From NCBI GenBank assembly GCA_030524285.1, contig JAUNGQ010000014.1:1-40795 (forward strand): 40,795 nucleotides of DNA. Direction: 5' to 3'. A program made the translations under genes and the position numbers. The DNA comes from Eubacteriales bacterium. GTDB lineage: Bacteria; Bacillota; Clostridia; Oscillospirales; Butyricicoccaceae. The notes beneath the pieces are model-generated. The model saw only the letters and a program-made list of their open reading frames with translations, did not search any database and was not told where the DNA came from. Position 1 is the first letter of the stretch; every line of letters starts with the position of its first letter. Shown here in pieces: positions 31,088 through 39,270 of the stretch.

Positions 31088-31119
31088 AAAAAAGACCGTC
31101 TGTTTTCATGCAGACGGTC
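31088..31119 (-). terminator. Terminator of the clc-plsC operon
   Basis: GACCGTCTG (31094-31102) pairs with CAGACGGTC (31111-31119); TTTTTTC follows on the minus strand. Confidence 0.88.
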
Positions 31120-31128
31120 ATGTTTTGC

Positions 31129-31386
31129 TTATCCTTTCAGCCCGCGGGACTGACGGTCCATATCCTCAACCACGATATCAAAGATTTCACCGAGAGATGC
31201 ACAGTATTCCAGCACCTTCCACGGTTCATTGGTATGATAATGAATCTTAATCAGCTCTTCATCACCAACTGCCAAAAGACAGTCTCCTTTGAAGTTTTCA
31301 ACGAAGTAATCATTGATCGCATCTTCATCCAGATTGGTGCCCTCAATCAAGAGCTGTGTGTCATAACGATATTCTGTTTCTTCCAC
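31129..31386 (-). CDS. Stand-alone FakA C-terminal-like domain protein
   Basis: An 85-residue protein that matches the C-terminal/middle domain of fatty-acid kinase FakA and Dak-related kinases (PF13684 type): RYDTQLLIEG, NFKGDCLLAVGDEELIKIHYHTNEPWKVLEYCASLGEIFDIVVEDMDRQ. The kinase domain itself is absent. The start is GTG at 31386, which has AGGAGG 9 nt upstream; the ATG at 31419 has none and would overlap plsC. One base separates it from the plsC stop, so coupling is likely. Being next to PlsC suggests a role in fatty-acid or phospholipid metabolism (inference). Confidence 0.78.
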   Translation of the reverse strand: MEETEYRYDTQLLIEGTNLDEDAINDYFVENFKGDCLLAVGDEELIKIHYHTNEPWKVLEYCASLGEIFDIVVEDMDRQSRGLKG

Positions 31387-31387
31387 G

Positions 31388-32125
31388 TCAATTGTCCTCC
31401 TGCCCTTTATATTTATCATCCATCACGGATAAAATCTGCTGACGGACGCGCCCCGGTAGTTCACGCACCTCCTGTCGGCTCATGCCTGCGGTTGGAATCG
31501 GCTCATGAATCGTAACGCGTACCGTTCCAGAATGAATGCGGTTGCGTTCTTCCAACAGATGATACGTCCCTTCAATCGAAATCGGTACCACCGGCACTTT
31601 GGCGCTGGTAGCAATGCGGAATGCGCCGCCCTTAAACTCCTTGACCGGGCCGCCCTTACTGCGGGTTCCCTCCGGGAAAATCGTCATAGAGACACCGCTT
31701 TTTACCAGCTTTGTGCTGTCCATCAAGGCACGCAGCGACTGTTTTTCATCTGAACGATCCACATAAACACATTGCAGCAGATCCATCCAGCCACGCAATC
31801 CCGGAATTTTGGAAAGCGACACCTTTGCCAGCAGTGCACGCGGGTCACCAGTCTGTGTCAATACAACGGGAATATCAAAATCGCTCTGATGATTGGCGAC
31901 AAAAACGGCTGTCCCCTCCGGGATATTTTCCTGTCCAATCACTTCAATTTTGGCCCCTGCTGCCCACAACAAGCGGTCTGCCCAATGGTACGCCATGTGT
32001 TTCACCAACGGCATAACCTTTTCCCGATTGCCCTTTTTGATTTGATGTCTGCAATACAGCATCACCGGTGATACCACAATCAAATATAAAATAAAGTAAA
32101 TTGCCCAAATAATTGTATGAACCAT
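31388..32125 (-). CDS. plsC: 1-acylglycerol-3-phosphate O-acyltransferase (PlsC family)
   Basis: A 245-residue membrane enzyme that acylates lysophosphatidic acid to phosphatidic acid. An N-terminal membrane helix (about residues 4-24) precedes the catalytic HX4D motif NHQSDFD and the substrate motif FPEGTRSKGG, in the family's usual order; PVVPISIEGT gives motif IV. GGAGA precedes ATG. It lies 8 bp after the glycosylase gene and 1 bp before the FakA-like gene. Confidence 0.92.
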   Translation of the reverse strand: MVHTIIWAIYFILYLIVVSPVMLYCRHQIKKGNREKVMPLVKHMAYHWADRLLWAAGAKIEVIGQENIPEGTAVFVANHQSDFDIPVVLTQTGDPRALLAKVSLSKIPGLRGWMDLLQCVYVDRSDEKQSLRALMDSTKLVKSGVSMTIFPEGTRSKGGPVKEFKGGAFRIATSAKVPVVPISIEGTYHLLEERNRIHSGTVRVTIHEPIPTAGMSRQEVRELPGRVRQQILSVMDDKYKGQEDN

Positions 32126-32133
32126 ATTCTCTC

Positions 32134-32628
32134 CTATTCTCCCAATGTCTCACGAATAACCGCATAGCGTTCCAACAGCGTGTCCAGCTTCATGGCGCAA
32201 TTTGCCGGTGAGGTTGACGGCAATATCTGTGCAGGCACGCCACAAACCGGCAAACAATATTTTTTATATAAGGCACCTGCTTTCTGTCCTGTGCAGAAAA
32301 TTGCCTGAATCGGCGCTTGTCGTAAAATCACCTGCATATCATTGGGTACGGGATTGCGGATAGAGGCATCGGAAGCTCCCTCAATCTCACAGCTGTCCAG
32401 CACATCCCACAGCGCGATATGATGCCGTGTGAGAAACGCCTGCTGCGCCTTGACATCACCGATGACCGACTGTTCGTCAAACAACATCGGTAATACCCGC
32501 CAGAATCGATTCTGTGGATGTGCATAATAAAATCCCGCCTCGCGTGATTTGGGCGACGGCATGGTTCCTAAAATCAGCACACGAGACTGTTCATCAAACC
32601 ATGGCCCAAACGTATGTGTTACCAGCAT
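32134..32628 (-). CDS. Hypoxanthine-DNA glycosylase (UDG family 6)
   Basis: A 164-residue UDG-superfamily protein. The N-terminal motif ILGTMPSPKSREAGFYYAHPQNRFWRVL is that of DNA-deoxyinosine glycosylases, with LWDVLDSCEIEGASDASI and the C-terminal LPSTSPAN. It should remove hypoxanthine (deaminated adenine) from DNA. It starts 1 bp after the clc stop, so it is translationally coupled. The nearby ung gene is a separate, family 1 member. Confidence 0.88.
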   Translation of the reverse strand: MLVTHTFGPWFDEQSRVLILGTMPSPKSREAGFYYAHPQNRFWRVLPMLFDEQSVIGDVKAQQAFLTRHHIALWDVLDSCEIEGASDASIRNPVPNDMQVILRQAPIQAIFCTGQKAGALYKKYCLPVCGVPAQILPSTSPANCAMKLDTLLERYAVIRETLGE

Positions 32629-32629
32629 A

Positions 32630-34207
32630 TCATTCCTCCTCGAAGGAAGTTTTGTGTTTCAGCACGGATTCCATTGCCGCAAGGTCACGCTCACTGACCA
32701 TCGTTGCCAATGTGTCACCCGCTTTGAGCCGCAGCTTTCCGCGCGGAATCATCTCTTCTGCACCACGGGTGACGGAAACTATCAGCGTATCCTCTGGCAA
32801 TCCCAGCTCCCGAATGGTACAGCCATCCGCCGCACTTCCTTCTTCTATTATTGAAGTGATAATGGACTTTTTCCTGATATGCCCCTTTGCGATCTGGATA
32901 TTGCGTCCCGCAAGCAGGCGTTCGGTCAGGCTCTCATAAACCGGCTTGCTGCGCAGCATTTCTGCTACGATATAAGCTACCAATGACGCAGTTGCCAGCG
33001 ACATCAAATGCGAAAAGCTGCCGGTCATTTCAGAAATCAGAACGATACCGGTAACTGGCGCGCGGACAATCGCAGCAAACAGGGCTGCCATGGCAATGAT
33101 AATCAGATTGGATACAAAGCTGCGATCAAAGCCGAACAGATCAACCACCACCGTGCCATATGCGCCGCCGATATAAGCACCGAGCACCAGCAGCGGGAAG
33201 AAAATGCCGCCCGGTGCACCGGAGCCAAAGCTGATCATGGAATAAATAAATTTTCCTGCCAGCAGGATCAAAATTGCGTTGATTGCAAGATTGCCATGGT
33301 ATAACGCCGCAATCATATTATGTCCGCCGCCGAGTACCTCCGGCATAGTAAAGCCGAGTACACCGGCACACAGAAATGGAATCATCATGCGGACCGCCTG
33401 CGGCAGAAAACTGATTTTTTTATACGCGGTCTGGGACATCAGGAGTACCTTATTATAGAATACACCCAAAATGCCGCAAATCACGCCAAGTACAACGATG
33501 TAAACATATCCGCCCAGCGGGATCATATCATTGACCGTAAAGGAAAATACCGGCTGCATACCAAAAATACCGCTGGAAATATAATTGGCGACCAGCGATG
33601 CCGCCATACAGGACAGCAGCACCAGCGGGGAAAAGCTTTTATGCACTTCTTCCAGCGCAAACATCACACCAGCCAGCGGTGAATTAAACGCTGCTGACAG
33701 TCCGGCAGAGGCGCCGCAGGTAATCAAAAAATGCTCCTCCAGACGAAACCGCTTTAACCCCTTGGAAATGCCCTTACCTGCCATACCGCCGAGCTGGATC
33801 GACGGCCCCTCTCTGCCCAGTGACAGTCCGCCGACAATACATAAAAATCCGCCGACGATCTTACCGATAATCACACGATACCATGTCGGACGGATATATC
33901 CGGCAATTTCTGCCTCTACCTGCGGGATGCCGGAGCCGGATATCATCTGCTCCCATTTGAGCAGCCATGTAACCAGCAGCGCCAGCACAATCAGTATGAT
34001 GAACCAGCCTGCTATACGCAGCGGACTGCCGGAACTAAACGACAGGGCTGCATTGCGAATCGTATCTGCATATGCAAGTGCATAACGATACAATACGGAT
34101 ACCAAACCGGCAAAAATACCAACCAGCAGTCCTTCTATCACAAGCTGTGTGCGAAGAGAACCGTACCGGCTGAGCATATGCGGCGCATCCATCTGCGATT
34201 CTTTCAT
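32630..34207 (-). CDS. ClC chloride/proton antiporter with TrkA-C domain
   Basis: A 525-residue membrane protein. ClC selectivity motifs are GSGIPQVE, GREGP (gating Glu) and GSGAPGGIFFP. The LAGVMFALEEVHK segment keeps the internal proton-path Glu of exchangers (CLC-ec1 E203), so it is a Cl-/H+ antiporter rather than a channel. The last ~70 residues form a TrkA-C/RCK-C domain (LIVSVTRGAEEMIPRGKLRLKAGDTL) that may bind a cytosolic ligand. The start is at the ATG at 34207 behind GGAAG. First gene of a four-gene operon with gaps of 1, 8 and 1 bp. Confidence 0.93.
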   Translation of the reverse strand: MKESQMDAPHMLSRYGSLRTQLVIEGLLVGIFAGLVSVLYRYALAYADTIRNAALSFSSGSPLRIAGWFIILIVLALLVTWLLKWEQMISGSGIPQVEAEIAGYIRPTWYRVIIGKIVGGFLCIVGGLSLGREGPSIQLGGMAGKGISKGLKRFRLEEHFLITCGASAGLSAAFNSPLAGVMFALEEVHKSFSPLVLLSCMAASLVANYISSGIFGMQPVFSFTVNDMIPLGGYVYIVVLGVICGILGVFYNKVLLMSQTAYKKISFLPQAVRMMIPFLCAGVLGFTMPEVLGGGHNMIAALYHGNLAINAILILLAGKFIYSMISFGSGAPGGIFFPLLVLGAYIGGAYGTVVVDLFGFDRSFVSNLIIIAMAALFAAIVRAPVTGIVLISEMTGSFSHLMSLATASLVAYIVAEMLRSKPVYESLTERLLAGRNIQIAKGHIRKKSIITSIIEEGSAADGCTIRELGLPEDTLIVSVTRGAEEMIPRGKLRLKAGDTLATMVSERDLAAMESVLKHKTSFEEE

Positions 34208-34328
34208 TCTTTATCTCACTTCCGTCTTCCGGAACGGCAATTTTTTCCATTCCTTTTTTATTTTTATTCTGCATTTTATTTTAACGCTTTGTTAATAATT
34301 TGTATACAGAATTGTTTCACGAACTTTC

Positions 34329-34357
34329 TGTACAATTTTAAGGAAATGCGGTATAAT
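34329..34357 (+). promoter_or_regulatory. Promoter of the Bax inhibitor-1 gene
   Basis: TGTACA (34329-34334, weak), 17 bp, TATAAT (34352-34357) on the plus strand. Confidence 0.55.
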
Positions 34358-34386
34358 ACATAAAAATGAAAGAGAGAGGTGTTCTC

Positions 34387-35088
34387 ATGAATCAAGGGTA
34401 TGATTATGAATCCTTTGGCGTCAATCGTGACTCCATCGCATCGTATACAGCAAAAACCTTTGGCTGGATGTTCCTCGGCCTGCTGGTTACATTTGCTGCA
34501 TCCTTAGCGCTGTATTATACCGGTGCAATTTATTCCCTATTTATTGGCTTTAACGGTATGCTGCCGATTGCCCTTTGCATTGCAGAACTGTTGGTTGTCA
34601 TTTATCTGTCTGCCCGTATTCAGAAGCTGAGTATTGCAGCGGCCCGCGGCCTGTTCTTCCTGTATGCGCTGCTCAATGCTGTTACATTCAGTTCGATTTT
34701 TATTATATACGAAGTCTCTTCCCTGGTTTTTGTATTTGGCATGACTGCAGTTTATTTCGGCGTGATGGCGCTTTACGGTTTTGCTACAAAAGCAGACCTT
34801 TCCCGTATCCGTCCGGTTCTGCTGTTTGGTTTGGTTGCACTGTTTGTGTTGGCAATCTTATCCATGTTCATCTCCGGTTTGGATACCGGTCTTTGCCTGA
34901 TCGGCGTTGTCATCTTTATTGCTTTCACGGCGTATGACACACAGATGATCCGCAGAAATTACATGTATTTCCAAGGCAATGCAGAGCTGCTGCAAAAGGC
35001 TTCTATTATCTCCGCCTTGCAGCTGTATCTTGATTTTATCAATTTGTTCCTGTACCTGCTTCGCCTGTTTGGCAACAGAAGAAACTGA
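34387..35088 (+). CDS. Bax inhibitor-1/YccA family membrane protein
   Basis: A 233-residue protein with seven membrane helices. The family pattern is seen in the N-terminal FGVNRDSIASYTAKTFGWMFLGLL, the FTAYDTQMIRR segment and the C-terminal LYLDFINLFLYLLRLFGNRRN, whose aspartates form the pH-sensing pair in the Bacillus homologue YetJ, a Ca2+ leak channel. The start is at the ATG at 34387 with AGAGGTG upstream rather than the one at 34366. Monocistronic. Confidence 0.92.
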   Translation: MNQGYDYESFGVNRDSIASYTAKTFGWMFLGLLVTFAASLALYYTGAIYSLFIGFNGMLPIALCIAELLVVIYLSARIQKLSIAAARGLFFLYALLNAVTFSSIFIIYEVSSLVFVFGMTAVYFGVMALYGFATKADLSRIRPVLLFGLVALFVLAILSMFISGLDTGLCLIGVVIFIAFTAYDTQMIRRNYMYFQGNAELLQKASIISALQLYLDFINLFLYLLRLFGNRRN

Positions 35089-35107
35089 TTGTTTATCCTC
35101 AGCTTGT

Positions 35108-35137
35108 GCCCGGTCTGTATTTCCAGACCGGGCTTCT
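35108..35137 (+). terminator. Terminator of the Bax inhibitor-1 gene
   Basis: GCCCGGTCTG (35108-35117) pairs with CAGACCGGGC (35124-35133), followed by TTCTTGTT. Confidence 0.78.
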
Positions 35138-35139
35138 TG

Positions 35140-35168
35140 TTGCAACAATATGTATTCTATGTTACACT
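35140..35168 (+). promoter_or_regulatory. Promoter of the pyrK-pyrD operon
   Basis: TTGCAA (35140-35145), 17 bp with TG at the extended position, TACACT (35163-35168). The leader is too short (about 40 nt) for a PyrR attenuator. Confidence 0.62.
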
Positions 35169-35212
35169 AAAAACATAAGAAATCGTATTTTATTCAAAGG
35201 AGAGATTTTTCT

Positions 35213-35980
35213 ATGTCTATACAGGAAAACTGTACCGTCCGGGAAAATCAGGCGCTCGGCAGCAATATTTTTGCGCTGACCATCGCTGCACCGCGCATAA
35301 CTGCGTTGGCACAGCCCGGACAGTTTGTCCATATTACCTGCGGTGAAGCAAACCTGCTGCGCCGTCCGATTTCCATCTGTCAGGCGCATGACGGTCTGTT
35401 AAAGATCATCTTTGTTGTCAAGGGCGAAGGTACCCGTTGGCTGTCCCAGCGCTGTGCGGGTGACGTGTTGGACATTGTCGGTCCGGCAGGTCACGGCTTC
35501 GATATGACAAGGCTCGGTCATCGTCCGGTATTCATCGGCGGCGGTATCGGTGTTCCGCCAATGCTCCAGACCATGCAGGCAGCAAAGGCAGGCGGCGCAG
35601 AGCCAACAGCCATCCTTGGTTTCCGCAATATGGATGCTGTCATTCTGGAGGACGATTTCAAGGCAGTCGGCAATACCTATGTCACCACAGATGATGGTTC
35701 CTATGGCATCCATGGCTTTGTATCCGACGTATTCAAACAGCATATTTCCGAATACACAGCTGTATGCTGCTGTGGTCCGAAGCCAATGCTTCGTGCACTG
35801 GCAGCGATTGCCGAGGAAGCAGGTATCCCCTGTCAGGTTTCCATGGAGGAACGGATGGGCTGTGGTATCGGCGCATGTCTGGTATGTGTTTGCTCCCTGA
35901 AGAGCAAGGATGGCGATACGCGTTACGGACATGTCTGCAAGGACGGCCCGGTATTTGATGCAAAGGAGGTACAGTGGTAA
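35213..35980 (+). CDS. pyrK: Dihydroorotate dehydrogenase electron transfer subunit
   Basis: A 255-residue flavo-iron-sulfur protein that links PyrD to NAD+. The FAD-binding beta-barrel has RRPISICQAHDG, the NAD-binding part has GGGIGVPPML, and the C-terminal [2Fe-2S] site has CGIGACLVCVC and then HVCKDGPVFDAKEV. The family partner PyrD type 1B is encoded directly downstream; the stop TAA and the pyrD ATG share one base. AAAGGAG precedes ATG. Role: pyrimidine synthesis in the cytosol. Confidence 0.96.
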   Translation: MSIQENCTVRENQALGSNIFALTIAAPRITALAQPGQFVHITCGEANLLRRPISICQAHDGLLKIIFVVKGEGTRWLSQRCAGDVLDIVGPAGHGFDMTRLGHRPVFIGGGIGVPPMLQTMQAAKAGGAEPTAILGFRNMDAVILEDDFKAVGNTYVTTDDGSYGIHGFVSDVFKQHISEYTAVCCCGPKPMLRALAAIAEEAGIPCQVSMEERMGCGIGACLVCVCSLKSKDGDTRYGHVCKDGPVFDAKEVQW

Positions 35981-36888
35981 TGGCTGATCTTCGTGTAAAT
36001 GTTTGTGGGGTTGAACTGAAAAACCCTGTTACAACCGCTTCCGGCACCTTTGGCTTTGGACATGAATATGCCGATTTTTATGATCTGAGTAAGCTTGGCG
36101 GTATCGGTGCAAAGGGTCTGACACCGGAAGCACAGCTGGGTAATCCGGCACCGCGCATTGCAGAAACCCCGATGGGTATTTTGAATTGCGTCGGCTTGCA
36201 GAACCCGGGTGTTGACCGCTTTATTGAGGACGAAATCCCGTTTTTGCGTCAATTTGATACCAAAATCATTGCCAATGTTTCCGGACATACCGTAGAGGAA
36301 TATGTCGGCATTGTGGAAAAGATTTCGGATGCAGATATTGACCTGATTGAGATGAACATTTCCTGTCCGAATGTCAAGTGCGGCGGTCTGACCTTCGGCA
36401 CACAGCCGAAAATGGTAGAGGAGGTTGTCTCCGCTGCAAAAGCGGTTGCCAAAAAGCCGCTGATCGTCAAGCTGACGCCAAACGTAACCGATATTGCTGA
36501 AATTGCCCGTGCGGCTGTTTCTGCGGGCGCAGACGGTCTTTCGCTGATTAACACGCTGCTCGGTATGCGCATTGATGTGGAAAGCCGCCGTCCGGTTCTA
36601 TCCAATATCATGGGCGGTCTGTCCGGCCCTGCCGTCTTTCCGGTAGCAGTACGCATGGTTTATCAGGTACATCAGGCAGTCGACGTTCCGATTATCGGCA
36701 TGGGCGGTATCCGCACAGGCCGTGATATTGTGGAAATGATGCTGGCAGGCGCCTCTGCTGTTGCCATCGGTACTGCGTGCATTGCCGATCCGATGGCACC
36801 GATGAAGGCGCTTCAAGAATTCGAAGAATTCCTCGACAGCCATGGCATTGCGTCTGCTGCTGAGTTGACAGGAGCGTTGCAATTATGA
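35980..36888 (+). CDS. pyrD: Dihydroorotate dehydrogenase, type 1B catalytic subunit
   Basis: A 302-residue FMN enzyme oxidising dihydroorotate to orotate. FMN-barrel motifs include NPVTTASGTFGFG, NVSGHTVEEY and the catalytic Cys in NISCPNVKCGG, then KLTPNVTDI, LINTLLGMRID and the phosphate-binding GMGGIRTGRD. The NAD-linked class 1B fits the adjacent pyrK. The ATG at 35980 has AAAGGAGG 10 nt upstream; the GTG at 35974 is rejected. Its stop overlaps the next gene by 4 bp. Confidence 0.97.
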   Translation: MADLRVNVCGVELKNPVTTASGTFGFGHEYADFYDLSKLGGIGAKGLTPEAQLGNPAPRIAETPMGILNCVGLQNPGVDRFIEDEIPFLRQFDTKIIANVSGHTVEEYVGIVEKISDADIDLIEMNISCPNVKCGGLTFGTQPKMVEEVVSAAKAVAKKPLIVKLTPNVTDIAEIARAAVSAGADGLSLINTLLGMRIDVESRRPVLSNIMGGLSGPAVFPVAVRMVYQVHQAVDVPIIGMGGIRTGRDIVEMMLAGASAVAIGTACIADPMAPMKALQEFEEFLDSHGIASAAELTGALQL

Positions 36889-38042
36889 GTACAACCATCT
36901 ACTTAGTCCGCCACGCAGAGGCAGAGGGCAACATTGGACGCCGCTGCCATGGACATTATGACAGTATGCTGACCAAACGCGGCTTGCAGCAGGCCGAAAT
37001 TGTGGGACAGCGGTTCGCAAATCAGTATCTCGATGCGGTATATTCCAGTGATCTGTGGCGCGCACGCCACACGGCGATGGCAATTGCAAGACCGCACAAG
37101 CTTCCGGTCATCGAGCGCCCTGCCCTGCGTGAAATTGATATGGGTGAATGGGAGGATCAGGCATGGGCTGCGCTGCCAATCCATGACCCATCGCTGTACG
37201 ACGTCTGGTGCAATCGTCCGTGGGAGTGCCGCCCGCCAAAGGGTGAAACCATCATGGAGGCCGGCGCACGTGCACTGGAGGAAATGCGAACCATTGCAAA
37301 AGAAGAGGACGGCAAGGTCATCGCCCTTGTGAGCCATGGCTCCGCGATCCGCGGCATTCTGACGCTTGCCCTTGGCCTGCGTGCCGAGGATATGATGCAG
37401 GTTGGCTGGGGTGACAATACCTGTGTTGCCAAGATGATTTTCCATGATGACGGCAGCATTGAAATCCCATACCGCAACGATAATTCCCATATGCCGCAGG
37501 AGCTTTCCACCTTTGCTTCGCTGAAATGGAGCGATGACAAGGATGTACCGGTATCCCCACAGATGTGGTTCCGTCCGGTCAACTGGGATGACCCACATGA
37601 CAAGCACATGTGTCTGGAAATGTTTCATGAAATCTATTGGCCGACGTATGGCAAGGACGCCTATACAGACGAGCAGATTGAAGCACGGTTAAAGAGTTTT
37701 CAGGAAATCTGCCCGGATGCCGTTTCGTTCGGTATGCTGGGCCACGAAATCGGCGGCGTTATCTGCATGAACACCGTGGAAAACCGTGACAATGAAATCG
37801 GTGAAATGGGCGGCACCTGCATTCTGGAAAAAAACCGCGGCTTTGGCTTCGGCCCGCAGCTCATGACGCACGCGGTATGCACCTACCGCCGGATGGGCAA
37901 AAAACTCCTTCAGGCAAAGCCTGCGAAGTTTAATCCTGGCGCGGTAAAGTTCTATACCCGCAATGAATTCGAGCCTTACGGTGAATTTGAAGCCGAAAAC
38001 GGCACATTCCTAATTTTGCGTAGAAATATCGCCGTAGAGTAA
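36885..38042 (+). CDS. Histidine phosphatase-GNAT fusion protein
   Basis: A 385-residue two-domain protein. Residues 1 to about 200 are a phosphoglycerate-mutase-like histidine phosphatase: YLVRHAEAEGN (His9 is the likely nucleophile), SSDLWRARHTA, EIDMGEWED and VSHGSAIR with the second His. Residues about 255-385 look like a GNAT acetyltransferase: EIGEMGGTCI, KNRGFGFGPQLMTHAV (acetyl-CoA loop) and GAVKFYTRNEFEPYGEF. Substrates are unknown. ATGA overlap with pyrD indicates co-translation in the pyr operon, which might mean a nucleotide-related phosphatase, but this is inference. Confidence 0.85.
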   Translation: MSTTIYLVRHAEAEGNIGRRCHGHYDSMLTKRGLQQAEIVGQRFANQYLDAVYSSDLWRARHTAMAIARPHKLPVIERPALREIDMGEWEDQAWAALPIHDPSLYDVWCNRPWECRPPKGETIMEAGARALEEMRTIAKEEDGKVIALVSHGSAIRGILTLALGLRAEDMMQVGWGDNTCVAKMIFHDDGSIEIPYRNDNSHMPQELSTFASLKWSDDKDVPVSPQMWFRPVNWDDPHDKHMCLEMFHEIYWPTYGKDAYTDEQIEARLKSFQEICPDAVSFGMLGHEIGGVICMNTVENRDNEIGEMGGTCILEKNRGFGFGPQLMTHAVCTYRRMGKKLLQAKPAKFNPGAVKFYTRNEFEPYGEFEAENGTFLILRRNIAVE

Positions 38043-38061
38043 AAATCCCCAAACATCCCCA

Positions 38062-38100
38062 AGCCCGTGTACTCATTATGAGCGCACGGGCTTGTTTTTC
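38062..38100 (+). terminator. Terminator of the pyr operon
   Basis: AAGCCCGTG (38062-38070) pairs with CACGGGCTT (38086-38094), followed by GTTTTT. Confidence 0.85.
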
Positions 38101-38108
38101 GCCGCATA

Positions 38109-38144
38109 CAAAAAACACCGTACTGCCGTCCGGCGGTACGGTGT
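38109..38144 (-). terminator. Terminator of the HPr gene
   Basis: ACACCGTAC (38115-38123) pairs with GTACGGTGT (38136-38144), with an inner GCCG/CGGC stem, and TTTTTTG follows on the minus strand. Confidence 0.85.
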
Positions 38145-38165
38145 CATCTTCTTGCGTAATAAAAA

Positions 38166-38423
38166 TTACAGGGTTTCCTTCAGGAATGCTTCCATTGCAG
38201 CAGCGGTAGCTTCCTCGTTGTCGCCCTCAACGTTAACGGTAACGGTGTTGCCGCCCTTGATGCCCAGACCCATCAGACCAAACATCTTGCGCGCATCAGC
38301 CTTCTTGCCATCCTTCTCGATGGTGATGGTATCAGAGAACTCCTTTGCCTTCTTAACCAGCATACCAGCCGGACGAGCGTGCAGACCTTCCGGATCCGTT
38401 ACAGTAAATACAAAGCTTTTCAT
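38166..38423 (-). CDS. ptsH: HPr family phosphocarrier protein without Ser46
   Basis: An 85-residue HPr fold protein. The phosphorylated His15 lies in GLHARPAG (13-20), so it can carry phosphate from enzyme I. The regulatory site that reads S46-I-M-G in Bacillus HPr is K46-M-F-G here (ARKMFGLMGLGI), so HPr kinase could not phosphorylate Ser46 and classical CcpA co-repression through it is excluded. AAAGGAG precedes ATG. Monocistronic with a strong promoter, away from enzyme I. It may be the general HPr of the cell or a specialised homologue. Confidence 0.92.
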   Translation of the reverse strand: MKSFVFTVTDPEGLHARPAGMLVKKAKEFSDTITIEKDGKKADARKMFGLMGLGIKGGNTVTVNVEGDNEEATAAAMEAFLKETL

Positions 38424-38464
38424 TATCTTATTCTCCTTTACAAAAATGATATATTATGCACTAT

Positions 38465-38493
38465 ATTATATAGCCTTTTTGCCGAAAAGTAAA
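38465..38493 (-). promoter_or_regulatory. Promoter of the HPr gene
   Basis: TTTACT (38488-38493), 17 bp, TATAAT (38465-38470) on the minus strand. Confidence 0.75.
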
Positions 38494-38607
38494 TGCATTT
38501 TACACAAAAAACTTTGTTTTTTCCCGAATCTTTTGCACGAATTTTCATAGATCATGCTACATTTTATTCCATGTCCGATCTTACCCCGCTTGCCCTGACA
38601 ACCCGAA

Positions 38608-38633
38608 ATGCTAAAATGGTTTTCTAGCATTCC
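38608..38633 (-). terminator. Possible hairpin at the end of the 38624 gene
   Basis: AAATGCTA and TAGCATT flank an 11-nt loop and overlap the stop codon. Only a short TTT follows, so it is a weak terminator candidate. Confidence 0.3.
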
Positions 38634-39130
38634 TTATTTGCATAGAAATCAAACCAGAATTCCATGCGCACCAGTCCGTCAATGTCAATGGGGCTGCACT
38701 CCCCTGTGTCTACGGATATTGCAACATGTACCTCATCCGCCATTGACACCAGCTTTTCCAACAGCTCCTTTTGATTCTCCTTGAAATTCATTTCTTCCCC
38801 AACGAAGGTAATACAGCCGGTGAGATCTTCTGTGCGAACCAGCAAATTCGCCCGCAGCTCTTCGGCAAAAGCGGCGCTAATTTGCGCTATCTCACAAAAA
38901 TCCCCGTATTTTTCTACATCGATGACTTGATTCAGCTCATCGGGCATCGGCAATAGCTCGGCAAGAATGGAATCAATCCTATCCTTCTGTTCTTCGTCCA
39001 GCTCCTGCCACTCGCCCTCCGGTATCGGCACGAAGCACGCTTCCTGCTCCGACATCAATTCCCTTATTTCCTCCCGCCGGGTGTCCCAAAGCCTTTTATA
39101 TTCCGAATAACAATATTTTTCTATTTTCAT
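38624..39130 (-). CDS. Hypothetical acidic cytosolic protein
   Basis: A protein of about 168 residues, rich in Glu and Asp, with no signal or membrane segment. I do not recognise the family. The N-terminal half is predicted helical (EYKRLWDTRREEIRELMSEQE), and the C-terminal part looks like beta strands ending in MEFWFDFYANKEC. The start is taken at the ATG at 39130 with AGGAG 7 nt upstream. It lies next to the repeat array; it could be an immunity-type or other accessory protein, but nothing in the sequence proves it. Confidence 0.65.
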   Translation of the reverse strand: MKIEKYCYSEYKRLWDTRREEIRELMSEQEACFVPIPEGEWQELDEEQKDRIDSILAELLPMPDELNQVIDVEKYGDFCEIAQISAAFAEELRANLLVRTEDLTGCITFVGEEMNFKENQKELLEKLVSMADEVHVAISVDTGECSPIDIDGLVRMEFWFDFYANKEC

Positions 39131-39204
39131 CTCCACGCTCCTATGTTCATACCCGATCCTTGTAAAAGTTTATTCTTCTATTATAGATACTTTTTTCAGT
39201 ATAT

Positions 39205-39220
39205 TCAAGTGCTATCTTGA
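39205..39220. promoter_or_regulatory. Possible operator of the XRE gene at 39271
   Basis: TCAAG-N6-CTTGA inverted repeat in the AT-rich upstream region. No convincing -35/-10 pair could be fixed. Confidence 0.3.
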
Positions 39221-39270
39221 GCATACATAATATTGAATATAAAAGAAGAGTATCGCAAGGAGGGATTGAT

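Noticed and set aside
35169-35212. PyrR attenuator or riboswitch before pyrK
   Set aside because: The leader is about 40 nt with no stem-loop pair.
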